From Epiperipatus broadwayi (lineage: Eukaryota; Onychophora; Udeonychophora; Euonychophora; Peripatidae): 64,000 bases of DNA. Below are positions 46,641 to 59,258 of the stretch, in pieces. Position 1 is the first letter of the stretch. Each line of letters begins with the position of its first letter. Below the pieces are notes generated by a model. It was not told where the DNA came from, made no database searches, and saw only the letters and a program-made list of their open reading frames with translations. The stretch is from positions 6,404,501 through 6,468,500 of the forward strand of contig JAQFVV010000030.1 in assembly GCA_028023455.1 (NCBI GenBank), in the 5' to 3' direction. The position numbers and the translations under genes are program-made.

Positions 46641-48785
46641 AGACGCCAACACAATATAACAAGACCCAACCCAAAGTCGGATTCAAACTCAGTCGGTCCA
46701 AACTAAATTCAAACCCAACTCACGAGCTCAGATCAAATCAATGGATGACATAAGTCGACAGTACATGACTACGCACCAAGAAACTAGCTCAACGGATGAT
46801 GATGATTAATGAGACTCCTGATCTGACTCTAACAAAGTATAAAAAAATAACTAATGATATTTCTAAGTCAACTCATATATATATATATGTTTGGGTTGCC
46901 AATACAGACAGCGAGCATTAATATTAAAAATAATTATTGAATAAGAAAGAAAGTTAAAAACCAAATGTGTTAATAAAATGTTTAATAATAATAATAATAA
47001 TTTTGTTCAACTTTTAGATTATGATATAGATTATCTCTAGTCTTTAAACGGAGTTTATAATTACATTAGGAATGGCAGTCCTTATTATATGCCAATACTA
47101 TTATGCAATTCTATGGAGAATTATATATATCTATGCCCCGACGAGGAAGTAAAGGTAGATAAAGGTATTTAGCTGTGACAGAAATTATGATTCAAATTCT
47201 AAAGGAAAGAATGTGAGATTTATTTTCACATTCGCAAATCCATCCATGAAGAGCAAGATGTGTGTTTAGGGCATCTTTAATATTTAATAGAAAACATAAT
47301 TATAAATGAATATGAATTTGTTCGACTTTAATAAAATCAATTCATCACGATTTACGAGCATTAGAGCGGGCTTTACTGGAACTGAGAAGTAAACGGTACT
47401 GACGCCTTATGAACTATAAAAAAATGAATATGAAAAATAATGGCTTGCCGGTGATTTAAGAAGAAGGGCAGCTTGTGTTTTACAAGTCTTTCAAGCCCTA
47501 TGAAGGAGATGAGGAACATAAGAAAAACCAGGCCGGGTCATAACCACGAACCTTTGGTGTTCCAATTATAAAATGAGCAAGTGAGGAAGTGCTTTCTTCC
47601 TATGGAATTAAAGTAATAATAATATCACCAAGAACAAGCCTACGAAACAGGAGATGGCTCGCGTCAGCAACGTTCGGAGAAATAATGACTTGGTAATCCT
47701 CATGGTTAATGAATAAAACCCATTTATATAAAGAATGCTCTACGTGATGACTTGATCAAGTTAAATTAAAGTCAAACATGCTTTAACTAAAAGTACTAAC
47801 ACAATTATATAACTATGCCCCAAACATCATTATAACTATGCCCCAAACATCATGCTCTCCCTGAATAATATAAAGTATAATGTTTAAATAAGAATATATT
47901 GACATTCATTCCTTTATCGAAACATTTTAACATTATGAATATGTGTAAGATAAATAAAGTAGCCGGGGGCATATGTTAGAAACTGAGCTAATAATTTATT
48001 ATTTTTAGCCATTAATAAAAATAGCAAAAATTGTATAAATTCTTCGACTCGATAATTTATAGAACTGTATTAAATTAGTTCTAATGGGCAAGAATTACTA
48101 TAAAACTTAATATATTATTTTAAAAAGTAAATGTAATGAAGGAAATTATTATCGAGTCGAAGTTTTACTGGCATATAATAAAAATAAATGACATTAATAA
48201 TCATCTCAAATATATAATAAGGTTAAATAAACGAACCGCCATCGTAAGAAAGGAAAGTTAACAGATATTCAATTTAAAGACTAGAGATAGACAGAGAATT
48301 ACTACATAATTAAAATAGCATTAATAAAAAGACAATTTTGCAGTAGATAGCTTAAAAGATGTTTTAACTGAAAGTTCAGAACTGGCCAGATTCAAAAGGA
48401 AAGATATTACCATTTCTTCCTTGGCTGGTTCCCGAGTTTTCACAGGGCAGAGTCCAGTTGGATGAAACGTAGGCGCGCATTTTGAAAATTATGTGAATAG
48501 CATTTTGATTTTTTCGATTTTGGCAATACAATTTGCATGGAAAAAGTTTAATTTAGCAGCCACATTGAAGATTTTCAGGGGACTTTGGGCCCAGTAATCA
48601 GATTGCTGAAGTTTAGTTCCTCACCATGATGGAGACACTATTGAAATTTCATAATTTAACTAGGCGGCTTCTTCTCTAATGAAATATATATGGCTTCTCT
48701 TAATGAGGAATAATAGCTGCTTGGAAACTTTCTGGGCTATATATACTGTTCTCTGATGCCTTCAGGTGAGCGCTTCTTTCATTAT
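46641..48785. other. Low-repeat block of unlike composition
   Basis: GC-richer than its surroundings, with none of the window's repeat families. It holds a 22-bp tandem duplication (about 47811-47854, ATAACTATGCCCCAAACATC) and an inverted repeat, CTTCGACTCGATAATTT near 48041 against AAATTATTATCGAGTCGAAG near 48148. A TATATATA box sits at about 48738 and a consensus splice donor CAG/GTGAGC at about 48767. It may hold a regulatory region or a first exon, but no coding frame supports a gene. Confidence 0.3.
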
Positions 48786-49385
48786 CAATCTTACAAAAAT
48801 TTACTAGTTGTTTTTAGATACATTCCTTCGATAAGGCTTTCAAACTCATTAACTTGAATTCATTTTCTAATTAGAAAATGCATTTTTAAAATCAGAAAAA
48901 TGATTTTAATTAGCGACCGTCCTTACATTTTAAATACTTATCTTTTTTTTAATTAATAAAAACTTTACCCATTGTTTTTGGAAAGGGACAATCTGAAAGC
49001 TTATTGAAAGAATGTAGCTTTTAATCATTCAAAATTTGAACAAACTATTTAAAGTAAAATAAAACATTCCCAACACAATGAAACTTTAGAACGAATATGT
49101 ACATTTAAATATTTATAAATATATATGCACAATCCATGCAGTTATAATATATATAAATTCATGAATAATTCTATCATGAATTTATTAATAGAAATGATTA
49201 ATTTAAATCTCAAACAAGTTAATTTTAATGCACATTTATGTAATAGTTTTTCTTTAAGGAAACTAGCATGGACTGAACGTATAAAGCCCCATTGCATCCG
49301 AAATTCAAGGTTAGTACAAGGGTTTGAAGTGGGTTTCAGATGAGATATCATAAAGCTAGGATAAAACTTAGATCTGACTGCTTCA

Positions 49386-49416
49386 ATATGTATAGTGAGT
49401 TTTGCCTGTTTTAAAA
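49386..49416 (+). repeat. Family C terminal scrap
   Basis: TATGTATAGTGAGTTTTGCC followed by TGTTTTAA matches the 3-prime end of the C copies at 37.4 and 39.8 kb. Only this end is present. Confidence 0.5.
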
Positions 49417-49767
49417 AAGTGATTATAATGTTCATAATGAGTGGACCCTTCACTTAAGGTTACATCTCAGAAATTAAATTCAGACCAATTGAAAACAAAA
49501 CAGCAAAAAGATTATGGTAATAAGAGATATATTATTTATGGGAATAAAGTTGGTAATTTAGTAGCTAACTATATGAATAAGTTGGAATTAATGCTGAGAC
49601 AGGAAAATCAAAACATGAAAATATTTTTTTAATAAATCAGTTTCAGAATGCATTGGAATTTAAAGTGTTTCAAGTATGGGAAGAGTACAAGGTAACCGAT
49701 ATAGAGAGATAAGAAGGAAGAATTGAATTACTTATAAAATATGAATTGATGTTATTAGCCTGGTGCA

Positions 49768-49864
49768 TGGTTTTTTTTATGTGTCAAATGTGTTGACTGG
49801 GAGGAAACCAGGCCAACTGCTTGGAAGGCAACTATGCTAACTGCTAGGCCACCGACACTTGACA
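49768..49864 (-). mobile_element. tRNA-derived SINE, diverged, minus strand
   Basis: A T8 tail, ATGTGTCAAATGTGTTGAC, GGAAACCAGG, GGAAGGCAACTATGCTAAC, GCTAGGCCACCGACACTTGA. It is the most diverged SINE copy seen. Confidence 0.7.
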
Positions 49865-49869
49865 AGGAA

Positions 49870-50555
49870 ATCATATTGTTGATTAATCACTGTATATAGG
49901 TAAGGGTAAATTTAAACTAAAAATGATCCCTAACTTATAATGTTTAGATCTTAATTTTAGAAAAATAATTTTCACATCATATAATGAATTTGGACAATGA
50001 ATTTGGGATTAAAATATATCTAATTAAGAAGACTTATTGTCAGCAGTTAATTAAGATAAATATTTATCATTAGTAATTAATACCCATTTAAAACCTATCA
50101 ATGTTTATTGCAAATGCTAGTATTGACAAAACTTTTAAGTTTATAAAAATAATCTTAGTTATATGATGTTACATATAACAAAAAAGATACTAAACTAATG
50201 TTAAAAATCTGTATTTGATTTATTGTTGCTAAAGCAGAATCAACATGAATAATACTATTTGAAATGATGTTATTATAAGCAAGGAGACAAACACATTTCA
50301 AATATTTTCTATGAACCTGTTAATGCAAATCATTTATGTTTGTTGATATGAAAGACCCAATTGCAAGTGTAGAGAATCATATATATAATAATTATAAGTA
50401 CCAAGTAAGATAAAAGAAATAAGGGGGATGATGCTATATATAAAGAATAACAGTTTGATCAGATGTATATCCTTGAAGATTTCTTGTTGGATAGTGACAA
50501 TTATTTATTGAGAATATTTCAGACAAATTTGTTTTCCAAAATTTTCTTTGGGTTG
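49870..50555. other. AT-rich spacer
   Basis: Nothing is recognised. Confidence 0.35.
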
Positions 50556-50558
50556 ATA

Positions 50559-51649
50559 ATTATTTTGGTACTTTAGTATTAAAGCTGCAACATGGAGAAG
50601 GTATTAGGCCTACTGTGCCTGTTCACATTTGTATCAATCCACTGATAACATTGTAAACTTGGGATCTGAGCAAAATAATGTGTACATGAATCTTTGGCAA
50701 AAAAAACCTGTACACAGATCTGGTATTTTGGCAAGATTTACAAAGTTATCAGGAGGTTGATACAAATGTGAAAAGGTGCAGTAGGTCTAATACATGCTCC
50801 ATGTTGGACTAAAAATAATAAAAGTAAAAACATAATAAACATATTTATTATTTTCAATAAGAAAGATATAATTTTAAACAAGACATTATGTACAACTTGG
50901 ACACTAACAACTTTTAAGAATATTTGAAATAAAAAAAAACGTGATTTGCAATGTAATGAAATGACAGCATTACACAAAAACATTATTAGTTTAAATATGC
51001 ACTAATCAAACAGTAAATGATTTTGGTTTTAAAATAATATTTATAAAAAGACAGTAACTATACTACAACTTTCACACTAACAACTTTTAAGAATGACATT
51101 CTCAATCAAAAAAAAGTGATTTGCCATTTTAATGAAATGACACCATTAGACAAAAAAATTGTTACTAAATAAACAGTAAATGATTTTGGTTTTTTAAATA
51201 ATATTTATAAAAACACTTTAAGTATACTCATATGATATTTACCTTGTAATATATAACAGGAATTGTCATCTTGAAACAAAAAATTAATATTACCCCAGAA
51301 AATGGAGATCTATACTAAAAAAATTTTCTCCAAAAATGTAGCACATGATTGCAGAGATATTCTGGGATTTTCAACAGAAATGCTAATAAATGTATTTTTA
51401 ATAAATAAATTAAACGAAAAAAAAAATGGAACAAAAACCACAAAAAAAATACATATTAATTATGAGACTGAAAATGTTGAAGTATTACAAAAAAGATTGC
51501 ATTGGTAAAGAAAAACAGGTTCTACATGTATAGTCACAGGGTTTATTTCCTTTCAATTTGATGTCATCATAACATTACACATTTATTGTTGGTGTAAAAA
51601 GGCCCATCTCTCCTATGTTGCAGCTTTAATACTAAAGTACCATTATTTT
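50559..51649. mobile_element. Non-autonomous TIR element, 8-bp TSD
   Basis: ATTATTTT occurs at 50559-50566 and 51642-51649, exactly outside inverted termini that read GGTACTTTAGTATTAAAGCT from both ends (50567 and 51641) and stay similar for about 30 bp. Inside, 50590-50665 is inverted again at 50730-50806, and 50898-51045 is repeated directly at 51070-51215. No transposase is present. An 8-bp TSD fits hAT or Merlin-type elements; the GG terminus is not typical of hAT, so the superfamily is open. Confidence 0.85.
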
Positions 51650-51654
51650 ATATA

Positions 51655-52635
51655 TATGAAGATTTGTTATTAACATGTCACTTCCTGAAAAAATTGTATT
51701 GCAAGTGGAGATACAAATCATTTTTATATTCAGTTAAGAACCACATTTAAATTCTGGTTATTTGTTAGAGATTTTGATGTTAATTAAGATTTTTATTTCT
51801 GGATATATAATAAAATTATGGATATTATTTTTTTTCACCATAGTTTATGAGGTGAGGAAAGAATTTTGGACAGTTTAAAATAAGAAAAAATATATATCAA
51901 TCTTCAGCATCATTATCACCTTAATCTGTAATCCTCAAAAGAATGTAATGTTTTTATGTGAAGACCTCCACTATTCTCCTCCATACTTCATAATTTTAGA
52001 TCATTCATAACATCTCAAGCCCAGTCCTCTCTGATTATAAGTCCCCAAGATTTTGAAAATTGATTTTGTTTGGTAGGATTGTTACTTATTCATCTTGTAA
52101 ACCTGCTGATGATGAGAGGAAAGCAGCCACTCTATGATGCTGTCACATATTGAAGAAATTCTCATTCCATAAGAAAATATGAACGTTTACTTAAATAAAC
52201 AACAACAAATTAATAGATAATGCTACTTAAAAAAAATAGGAAAAAAATATCTGTAATATTTTTTTATTGAAGAAGCAGAATATGATTATTTAAGTCTCAC
52301 ACAATATTGACAAAGATAATGTATATGTGTGAGTGTAAATTTCTTCTTTCTCTTACAAGAAGGACCCACCATTAGATATTAAACTTATTATATATACATT
52401 TGAATTGTATTACTAAAAAAACTTTTTAAAACTTTTTCTTTAAGTAAATTACTTATTCCCAAGTTCTAATTAGAGGAGATTTAAACTCAGATTTTTAAGC
52501 TTCCATTAGTCACCTACTCCATCTTAGACTTAAATAGATAACAAATCTATTTCATTTGTATATCTTCATATTTAAAAGAATATTTGAGTACTTTTTTCAG
52601 ATAATTTAATATAAAATTATAATACAATATATCCA
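51655..52635. other. AT-rich spacer
   Basis: 51900-52200 is less AT-rich but matches nothing I recognise. GGAGATTTAAACTCAGATTT at 52474 may be a scrap of a family A end. Confidence 0.3.
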
Positions 52636-52639
52636 AACT

Positions 52640-52765
52640 ACTTTTGTATGTGTATACATACACCTTTGTTTCGACTGTCCTGGAGTCTTCTTCAGGGCCA
52701 ATTTTTTTTTGACTGCAGGACAGTCAAAACATAGGTGTATATATATATGTACAAATAAAGGGTTT
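52640..52765. mobile_element. Palindrome with hammerhead-like motif
   Basis: Inverted halves share GTATACATACACCTTTGTTT/AAACATAGGTGTATATAT and GACTGTCC/GGACAGTC. On the minus strand CTGAAGA (52689-52695), a stem of GACT/AGTC and GAAAC (52668-52672) follow hammerhead order. Stem I pairing is not evident, so a functional ribozyme is doubtful. Confidence 0.55.
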
Positions 52766-53137
52766 TGATAAAAAGTGCTTGAAATGGTTTAGATAAATTG
52801 TATTTATATAAAATTATATTTTTTATTTATCCTAAAATTATGTAAAAAAAATGTTGTTTATTCTTATATATAAATATTATTAAAATATTAAATTCTTTTA
52901 TTATAACAGGAAGAAAAATCCTCAGCAATTTTAGCTTGGATAATTATCAACTTGAGAATATAAAGCAATTTAAATATTTTGGTAATTTTATGAGTAGAAT
53001 GACTAAACATTAAAGTGCAGCACATATTCTAATGTACTGCTATTGCTTTTAACTAGTTAAAAAGATAAGATATTTCATACAGGTAAATAATTACTGAAAC
53101 TACAAATAATTGTATATAGAACAGTTATTTTACTTAT

Positions 53138-53505
53138 CAACATCAACAATCATTACCAATCCACTATAGGATGAAAGTTTTCCCAAGCTCAATACATCTC
53201 TGATCTCTATCCTCTCTTCTCCACATCACCCCTGCACACTTTCTTATTTCATTCATCTATCTCACATGTGGTCTTTTTATGGATCTTTTACAAACTTTTG
53301 GAATCTGGTTTAAGATTTCAATTGTCCATCTATTATCATGTCTTCTAGCAATATATCCAGACCAACTTCATTCAGACTTTTAATTCTTTAAATGATGTCA
53401 GTAATACTTGTTTGTTCTCTTACCCATGTATTGCATTTTTGACCTCTTCTTGTTACTCCTAACACACATCTCTCCATACTTCTTTGAGTGGTCTGAAGTC
53501 TGTAA
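53138..53505 (-). pseudogene. RTE-type LINE 3-prime end, minus strand
   Basis: The minus strand retains LQTTQRSMERCVLGVTRRG-like, VREQTSITDII-like and GYIARRHDN-like residues plus the RPHVR region, all broken by frameshifts. It is the same family as 32933 and more decayed. Its 3-prime end lies near 53140 in a CAT/CAA-rich run. Confidence 0.75.
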
Positions 53506-53509
53506 GAAT

Positions 53510-54590
53510 ATAAAAACATATATATTGTAATCATATATTTAACTCTGTGGGTTAGATATATGTTTTAAAGCATTAAAAAATTTTTTTATATAAGATTATA
53601 ATAAGTAAATTTTTTTTAACTGTACTATTATAATAAAAATAAAATGATTTAGTTATAATAAAAATCCTAAATTATATGTTTTAATAGTATGAGTTAAAGT
53701 AATTCAATTAGCTTATTTAGTTCACAATTATATAAAAAGTTATCTGAAATTGATTAATATTTACTTGAAGGAATAAAATTAATATTTTTGAAACTAAAGA
53801 AGAGTTAGTCTAGAGTTTGGAATGTTTAAAATAGATGTAAAAGTTAGTTTATGATGTCTGAATTGGTTGGTTAACTTTGTTAGAATTTTTAGTTATTAAT
53901 TTTTAAAATAAAAAGTTTTAAAATAATAATTATGATTTATTAAATATTAATTTATGTGAAGATATTTAAAATCAGAGTTTAAAGGTAGTAAATAAAATTG
54001 GTTGAGAGTAGTGTTAATTTATAATTAGTTTTAAATATTAGACAGTATCTAATTTATTTTCATTGCATTAAAAAGTGGTTATATTTAATGTGCATGTGTG
54101 TGCGTGAATGTTTAATGTATGCAGATGAAATATTGAAAGTTGAAAAGGTTTATTAAAAGTAAGTGTATTTTAAGAATGGGTACATTCAATTAGTTTTTTA
54201 ATTATTAAAGAAATAAGCTTTTAAACAATACAAGAGAAAGAGTGAAAAAGAAATATTTGAATAAAAAGAATGTTTAATCTAAAAATAAATAGATAATTTT
54301 TATTAGTATTAAATAAATTATTTATTGTAGTAATTCAGCTGTAATTAAAAAGTTCATTTTCCATCTAGATGATCATATGATGTAATCATATGGATGGATA
54401 GAGTCAAGGTCAGATCAATTAGCAAGAAAAGGTATGCTAATAATTTAAATATTATAATTAATATTGGAAGAAAATTGAATTAAAATATCAGAAATGCAGT
54501 AAAAATCCTGATGAGCATGAGTTTGTAGAAGATAAACACACACACTAATACAAATTTAGTTTTTTAAAACTTTGCGTGTTGGCTTGCTAT
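53510..54590. other. Very AT-rich spacer
   Basis: No recognised element. Confidence 0.35.
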
Positions 54591-54591
54591 A

Positions 54592-54737
54592 GTAAATCAA
54601 TATATAACACTAAAAATGCAATAAGAGCTATGAATATGAAAGCAATGTTTCTTGAAAGCACTCAGTGTATGGTTTAATAAAATACTACACATTTTTAGCT
54701 TTGCAGTTATTACATTTTTAGTGCTATATTGATTTAC
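54592..54737. mobile_element. Small MITE-like inverted repeat
   Basis: GTAAATCAATATATAACACT (54592 on) continues to CAATAA and is inverted at about 54706-54737 (AGTGCTATATTGATTTAC). The arms are about 31 bp with roughly 85 bp between. No TSD is certain. Confidence 0.6.
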
Positions 54738-54739
54738 AC

Positions 54740-55817
54740 ACACTAATATAAAATAAACATACTTAAAAATTTATTTACACTACAATTAAAATCTGCACTT
54801 CAAATCTTTACTTTAAATTTTAACTTTATTTTAGTTTTGAAGTATATTGTTTGATTTTTATTTAACTATTTTTTTAAATCAGTGTTAAAGTCAAAGCTTT
54901 ATTTTTTATCATTTTTATGATAGAATAAAGAACTACCAAGTTATCCATGCAGTAGTTCTCATGAAAGCATATGTTCAACTGATTTATCAAAAAATAATTT
55001 TAAAAAATACTAAAAAGTCTGCAATGTATTTCAAAAGATGCCAAAAGAAAAGATAAGTCATGCAATAAAAAGTATGTTGTTTCATTTTTATATAAATATT
55101 AGCTAAATTCTGAAACTCTTGTTATAAAATTATCTTTGGCAAGTTTTAACTAACATTCAATTAATTATTAATATTAATTATTGCTACCAAAATAGTATAC
55201 TTACATCATACTAAAATATAGAATGATGGATTTTTATAAAAGTATTAAGTCTATAGAAAAGGAAGCATTGACAATTATTTTGAATTGTTTTATAAAATTA
55301 TAATTAAAAAATCAATTTATAAAAATCAACACTTTAATTATCATATGGAAAATACTATATTCAGATTGTTTTATGCTAAAATAAATAATATAGCTATTCA
55401 TCTCAAGTTTATTTATTCTTTTATTAATTTGATTATTTTTAAAATTATTGATTGCATTAAATACATTGTTATTATATTTACAAAAGGAATAAATATAATT
55501 TAAATTTACAGCAAAAAATTATCATTCTGTTCATTACTTTTCCAACTTTCATTGCCATTGAAAAAGTGTTTTAAAAGAAACTGTTTGCTATTAGAATTAT
55601 TTGCCATCCGCTCCTGTTATTTTACTTTTGTGAAATTTCACTGCGATCTTATTCTTAAAATATTTCTGCATATAAATGTGTCTGCTCTATCTTAAGTAAG
55701 AACTGAGGATGTGTTCCTATATCACTTCAAGACAGAACAAAAGGATTGAAAGGAGATAATTATCTTTATAAAAAAGGAATTGAACTTTCAATCTCTTTAA
55801 AAAGCATTATAGTTATC

Positions 55818-55825
<8 letters not shown>
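54740..55825. other. Very AT-rich spacer
   Basis: Nothing is recognised. Short frames have no resemblance to known proteins. Confidence 0.35.
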
Positions 55826-55851
<26 letters not shown>

Positions 55852-55904
55852 GTCATATTATTATTACTATTTGCGGGATATTCCGTGTAGTGAAAAAGCT
55901 AAAT

Positions 55905-55944
55905 GCTGACGTTTCAGTACAATATCAAGTACCTTCCTCAGAGC
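55905..55944 (-). ncRNA. Hammerhead motif overlapping the PLE stop codon
   Basis: Minus strand: GCT (55942-55944), CTGAGGA (55935-55941), stem II AGGTAC/GTACT (55916-55934), GAAAC (55911-55915) directly followed by GTC (55908-55910) with no stem III loop, and AGC closing a 3-bp stem I. The TGA stop of the PLE protein is bases 2-4 of CTGAGGA. GAAACGTC with almost no stem III is a form known from PLEs. Confidence 0.65.
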
Positions 55945-57656
55945 GTCCTCTTTCTCAAATCATAAGAATGCATGTGAGATTTAAAATCATTTTTATCGTT
56001 TTCTTTCTCCTCATATTTAAATTCTATTGGTTGAGAAGTTTTAAAATTTATTTTCTCTTCCAATAGTTTCTTCCAAATGTTGTTAATCTTCTTTAACTCA
56101 CACCTTTCATTTATGCTCTTGGGCCTTTTAAAAATCTCTATAGCTTCTCTTAGCAATCTCTGGTCATATTGTTCAATTTTTGCTAAAATATTTGTTTTTT
56201 CAAAATTGATATCATGATTTGTTAATTTAATATGAGAATAAATAGCTGATGAATTGGATTTTTCTCTCACTGCCAGAATGTGTTCTTCCTTTCTAATATT
56301 TATTCTACGATTAGTCTGTCCTATATATGTATGTGGACAGACCCTACATGGAATTTCATACACACCATGACACTCCAAAGCAATTTTATCTTTAGGAAGA
56401 GGAAATATTTCACTAATTTTTTTATAAGTAGTAAAAATTGTGTGAATATTATTATTCTTTAAAATGTTACCAATTCTATCAGTTACTCCTTTAATATATG
56501 GCAAAATTGTCTTAATTTTTGATGTATCAAAATCTTTTTTCTTTTGATATGTATAAGCCCTATTAATAATTTTGTAATTAAAGCCATTATGAAGAAGCAT
56601 TTTATTAGTAGCAAAAAGGTCCCGGTGAAAATGGCTATCATCAGAAAGTCTCTTTGTTCTATCCAATAATGTCTTTGCCACTGAAAATAGTTGTGCAGGA
56701 TGGTGATGAGAGGAAAAATGCAGATATCTCCCAGTGTGTGTTGGTTTTTTATATATACCATGGGATAAAGAACCATCTATCCTTCTTTCAATCAAAACAT
56801 CTAAAAAAGGTAATTGATTATTATTTTCTATTTCCATGGTAAATTTAATATTGTTGTGAAGAGAGTTTAAAAAATTAAAAAAGTCATCAAGAGCATGCTT
56901 ACCATGAGGCCAAATAACAAAGGTATCATCAACATACCTCAGCCATATAGATGGTTTTTTAACTGCTAAAGTCAAAATTTTATTTTCCAAATCCTCCATA
57001 AAAATAGAAGCTAATGCTGGAGAAATTGGTGAACCCATAGCTAGACCTGATGTTTGTTTATACATCTGCCCATCAAAAACAAAAAATGTATTCGATAAGC
57101 AGTGTTCAATCAAAACCACAGCAAAATTAGGCAACTGAATATTTTTTAAAACTTGAATCGCTTCATTTACAGGTACACTAGTAAAAAGTGAAACAATGTC
57201 AAAACTTACCAAAATATCATTCTTAGTCAATTTAATATCCCGGATAAGCTCAAGAAAATGATTAGCATCTTTAACATATGATGACATCGTTGTTAAATGC
57301 GGCTGTAAAAAAGAAGTCAAAAAACGAGCTAGTGTCTGTGTAGGTGAACCAACTGCACTTACAATCGGTCTCAATGGAATATCTGGCTTGTGAACTTTTG
57401 GTAAACCATATAATTTTGGATAAAAAGAAGATTTTTCCCTCGGAGTAAGCTGTATCTTTGTTTCTAAATCAAGATCAGTAGAATAAATTAATGCTTTAGT
57501 TTTCTTTTCAAGATAAGTCATAGGATCTCTATAAATTTTTTTATAAATATTATCATTTAATAAATCATGTATTTTTTTAAAATAATCAGCCTTATTTAAA
57601 ATTACTGTAGTATTACCCTTATCTGCCGGAAGAATAGTAATAGATTTGTCATTTTT

Positions 57657-57668
<12 letters not shown>
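55938..57668 (-). CDS. Penelope-like reverse transcriptase / GIY-YIG nuclease, N-truncated
   Basis: This 576-codon frame encodes the bifunctional PLE protein. The order is PADKG (residues 14-18) of the PLE N-terminal block, YGLPKVHK (87-94), motif A SFDIVSLF (155-162), motif B SGLAMGSPISP (207-217), motif C YVDD (245-248) with both catalytic Asp, PFLDV (287-291) and KKPTHTGRY (307-315). A GIY-YIG nuclease follows: GVY (435-437), YIG (448-450), Arg 454/455 and 459, EH (462-463) and Glu 508. A Cys-x-x-Cys pair (441/444) precedes YIG. The polymerase copies RNA at the nick made by the nuclease. No ATG starts the frame: it begins at TTG, and the frame extends upstream as KQRRA until a stop in the TA repeat. 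The usual N-terminal region of complete PLE proteins is therefore missing. All visible catalytic residues are intact. The clade (Neptune, Poseidon or Penelope) is not decided. Confidence 0.92.
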
Positions 57669-57817
<149 letters not shown>

Positions 57818-57819
57818 AT

Positions 57820-58910
57820 TATTATAGTCATAGTTTATGTATTATATTATGATTATTATTAATTATTATATAAGTAGCATACACAGATGGAATGAGTAAG
57901 ATATACATTAGAATGTTTTATTTATAGGTTAATTGTATTATTCCACAGTTTTCTGAATGGTTATTTAAAATTATATAAATGATTGTCAAAGGTAAAACAG
58001 TCTTTTGTATATTTAAAAAAAGTATTTCATGAATAAAAGTATTATAAATGCCAGGGTGTGTGTGAAAATTTTATATAGTTTATAAATAAAGTGTTGTCAC
58101 CATTATGCAATAATAGTTTTGTCAGTATACATATAATCTTAAACTGAGTGAATAAATATGAATTATATGCCTTTTGTATGTGCATGTAAGATGGATAATT
58201 ATTCATATGTTTATTATTATTATTATTATTTGCTCCATGCATTTTATTATTAGTAATATGATTTTGAGGCAATTTTAAGTGGATATTATAGTACTTTTAT
58301 ATGTGTTTAGCCTTCCATGAAAGAAAATGTGACTCGTTCATTTATCGATACTGCCTGCACATAGTACAGGTACTCATTCATACTTTTTATACACCATATT
58401 TCCCTTATCCACTATGCCTAAAATTTCAATATTAGAGTATATTGCGATGTGTATATTCACAGGCATATATAGCTTTACAATTCATTATTAGCTCCACTGT
58501 AATTTTTTTAAATTTATATTATCAGTGTTCTGCATAATTATCTCCTCACCTCAACATAGATATTATTAATATTATGTCTTATATTGCATAATCTCCACAT
58601 TGATTTTCAATACTGTGTTTGATTAAGAGAAATGTATAATATCTCCTAGTAGCCGGACAAAGGCATATAGATATATTGTTTTACTTTATGGGGGTTGGTT
58701 ATAAATAAAGACTGTATTTGATGAATAAGAGAATTATTGGATAGTGAATATAACTTATGTGATAAAATTGTGAAAATGGTTTTTAAGAAAGGTACACCAA
58801 TATATAAAGTTATTAATATTTGTAAATATAATATAGTAGGTTAAAAGAAATAATTATTGTAAATAAATATTTCTATTATATTCTCTTATTCTTCTCTTTC
58901 ATTTTCTTTG
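57820..58910. other. AT-rich spacer
   Basis: A short TTA run at about 58208-58230. Otherwise nothing is recognised. Confidence 0.35.
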
Positions 58911-59008
58911 CATATCTTCATATATATATATATATTGCTTATAACACTTCTTTCATATACACTTCAATGCAAACAAATTTTCTTAAAAACTTCTTTATTT
59001 TCCTTAAA

Positions 59009-59036
59009 GTTTTGACTGTCCAGCAGTCTTCATCAG
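59009..59036 (-). ncRNA. Hammerhead-like motif, left arm (decayed)
   Basis: CTGATGA (59030-59036), stem GACTG/CAGTC and AAAAC (59009-59013) in place of GAAAC. The right arm (+) has CTGATGA at 62225-62231 and AAAAC at 62248-62252. The same lesion in both arms suggests it existed before the arms diverged, or CpG decay at CGAAAC. Confidence 0.5.
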
Positions 59037-59258
59037 AGCTACAATATTTGAATAATATAAATACATAACCATCATTTCACATATATATAAAAATACACAC
59101 ACACATATACATATATATATATCAAAATATACACATATATTCCCTTCATACATATATAGATCCACATCACCCCTAGACATATATATATATATATAAATGT
59201 ATAGATGTAGGTATGAAATTTATATATATATGCCTAGGAGTAATGTGGATCTATATAT

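Noticed and set aside
48735-48790. A gene start with first exon ending CAG/GTGAGC
   Set aside because: A single TATA box and donor with no coding frame or acceptor pair is too weak to call a gene, so it is kept only as an observation.
52104-52140. CTGATGATGAGAGGAAAGC as a hammerhead core
   Set aside because: No GAAA box at a plausible distance with a paired stem II, and no stem I.
55746-56842. Plus-strand and second minus-strand frames within the PLE
   Set aside because: They are shadows of the 576-codon PLE frame in other phases.
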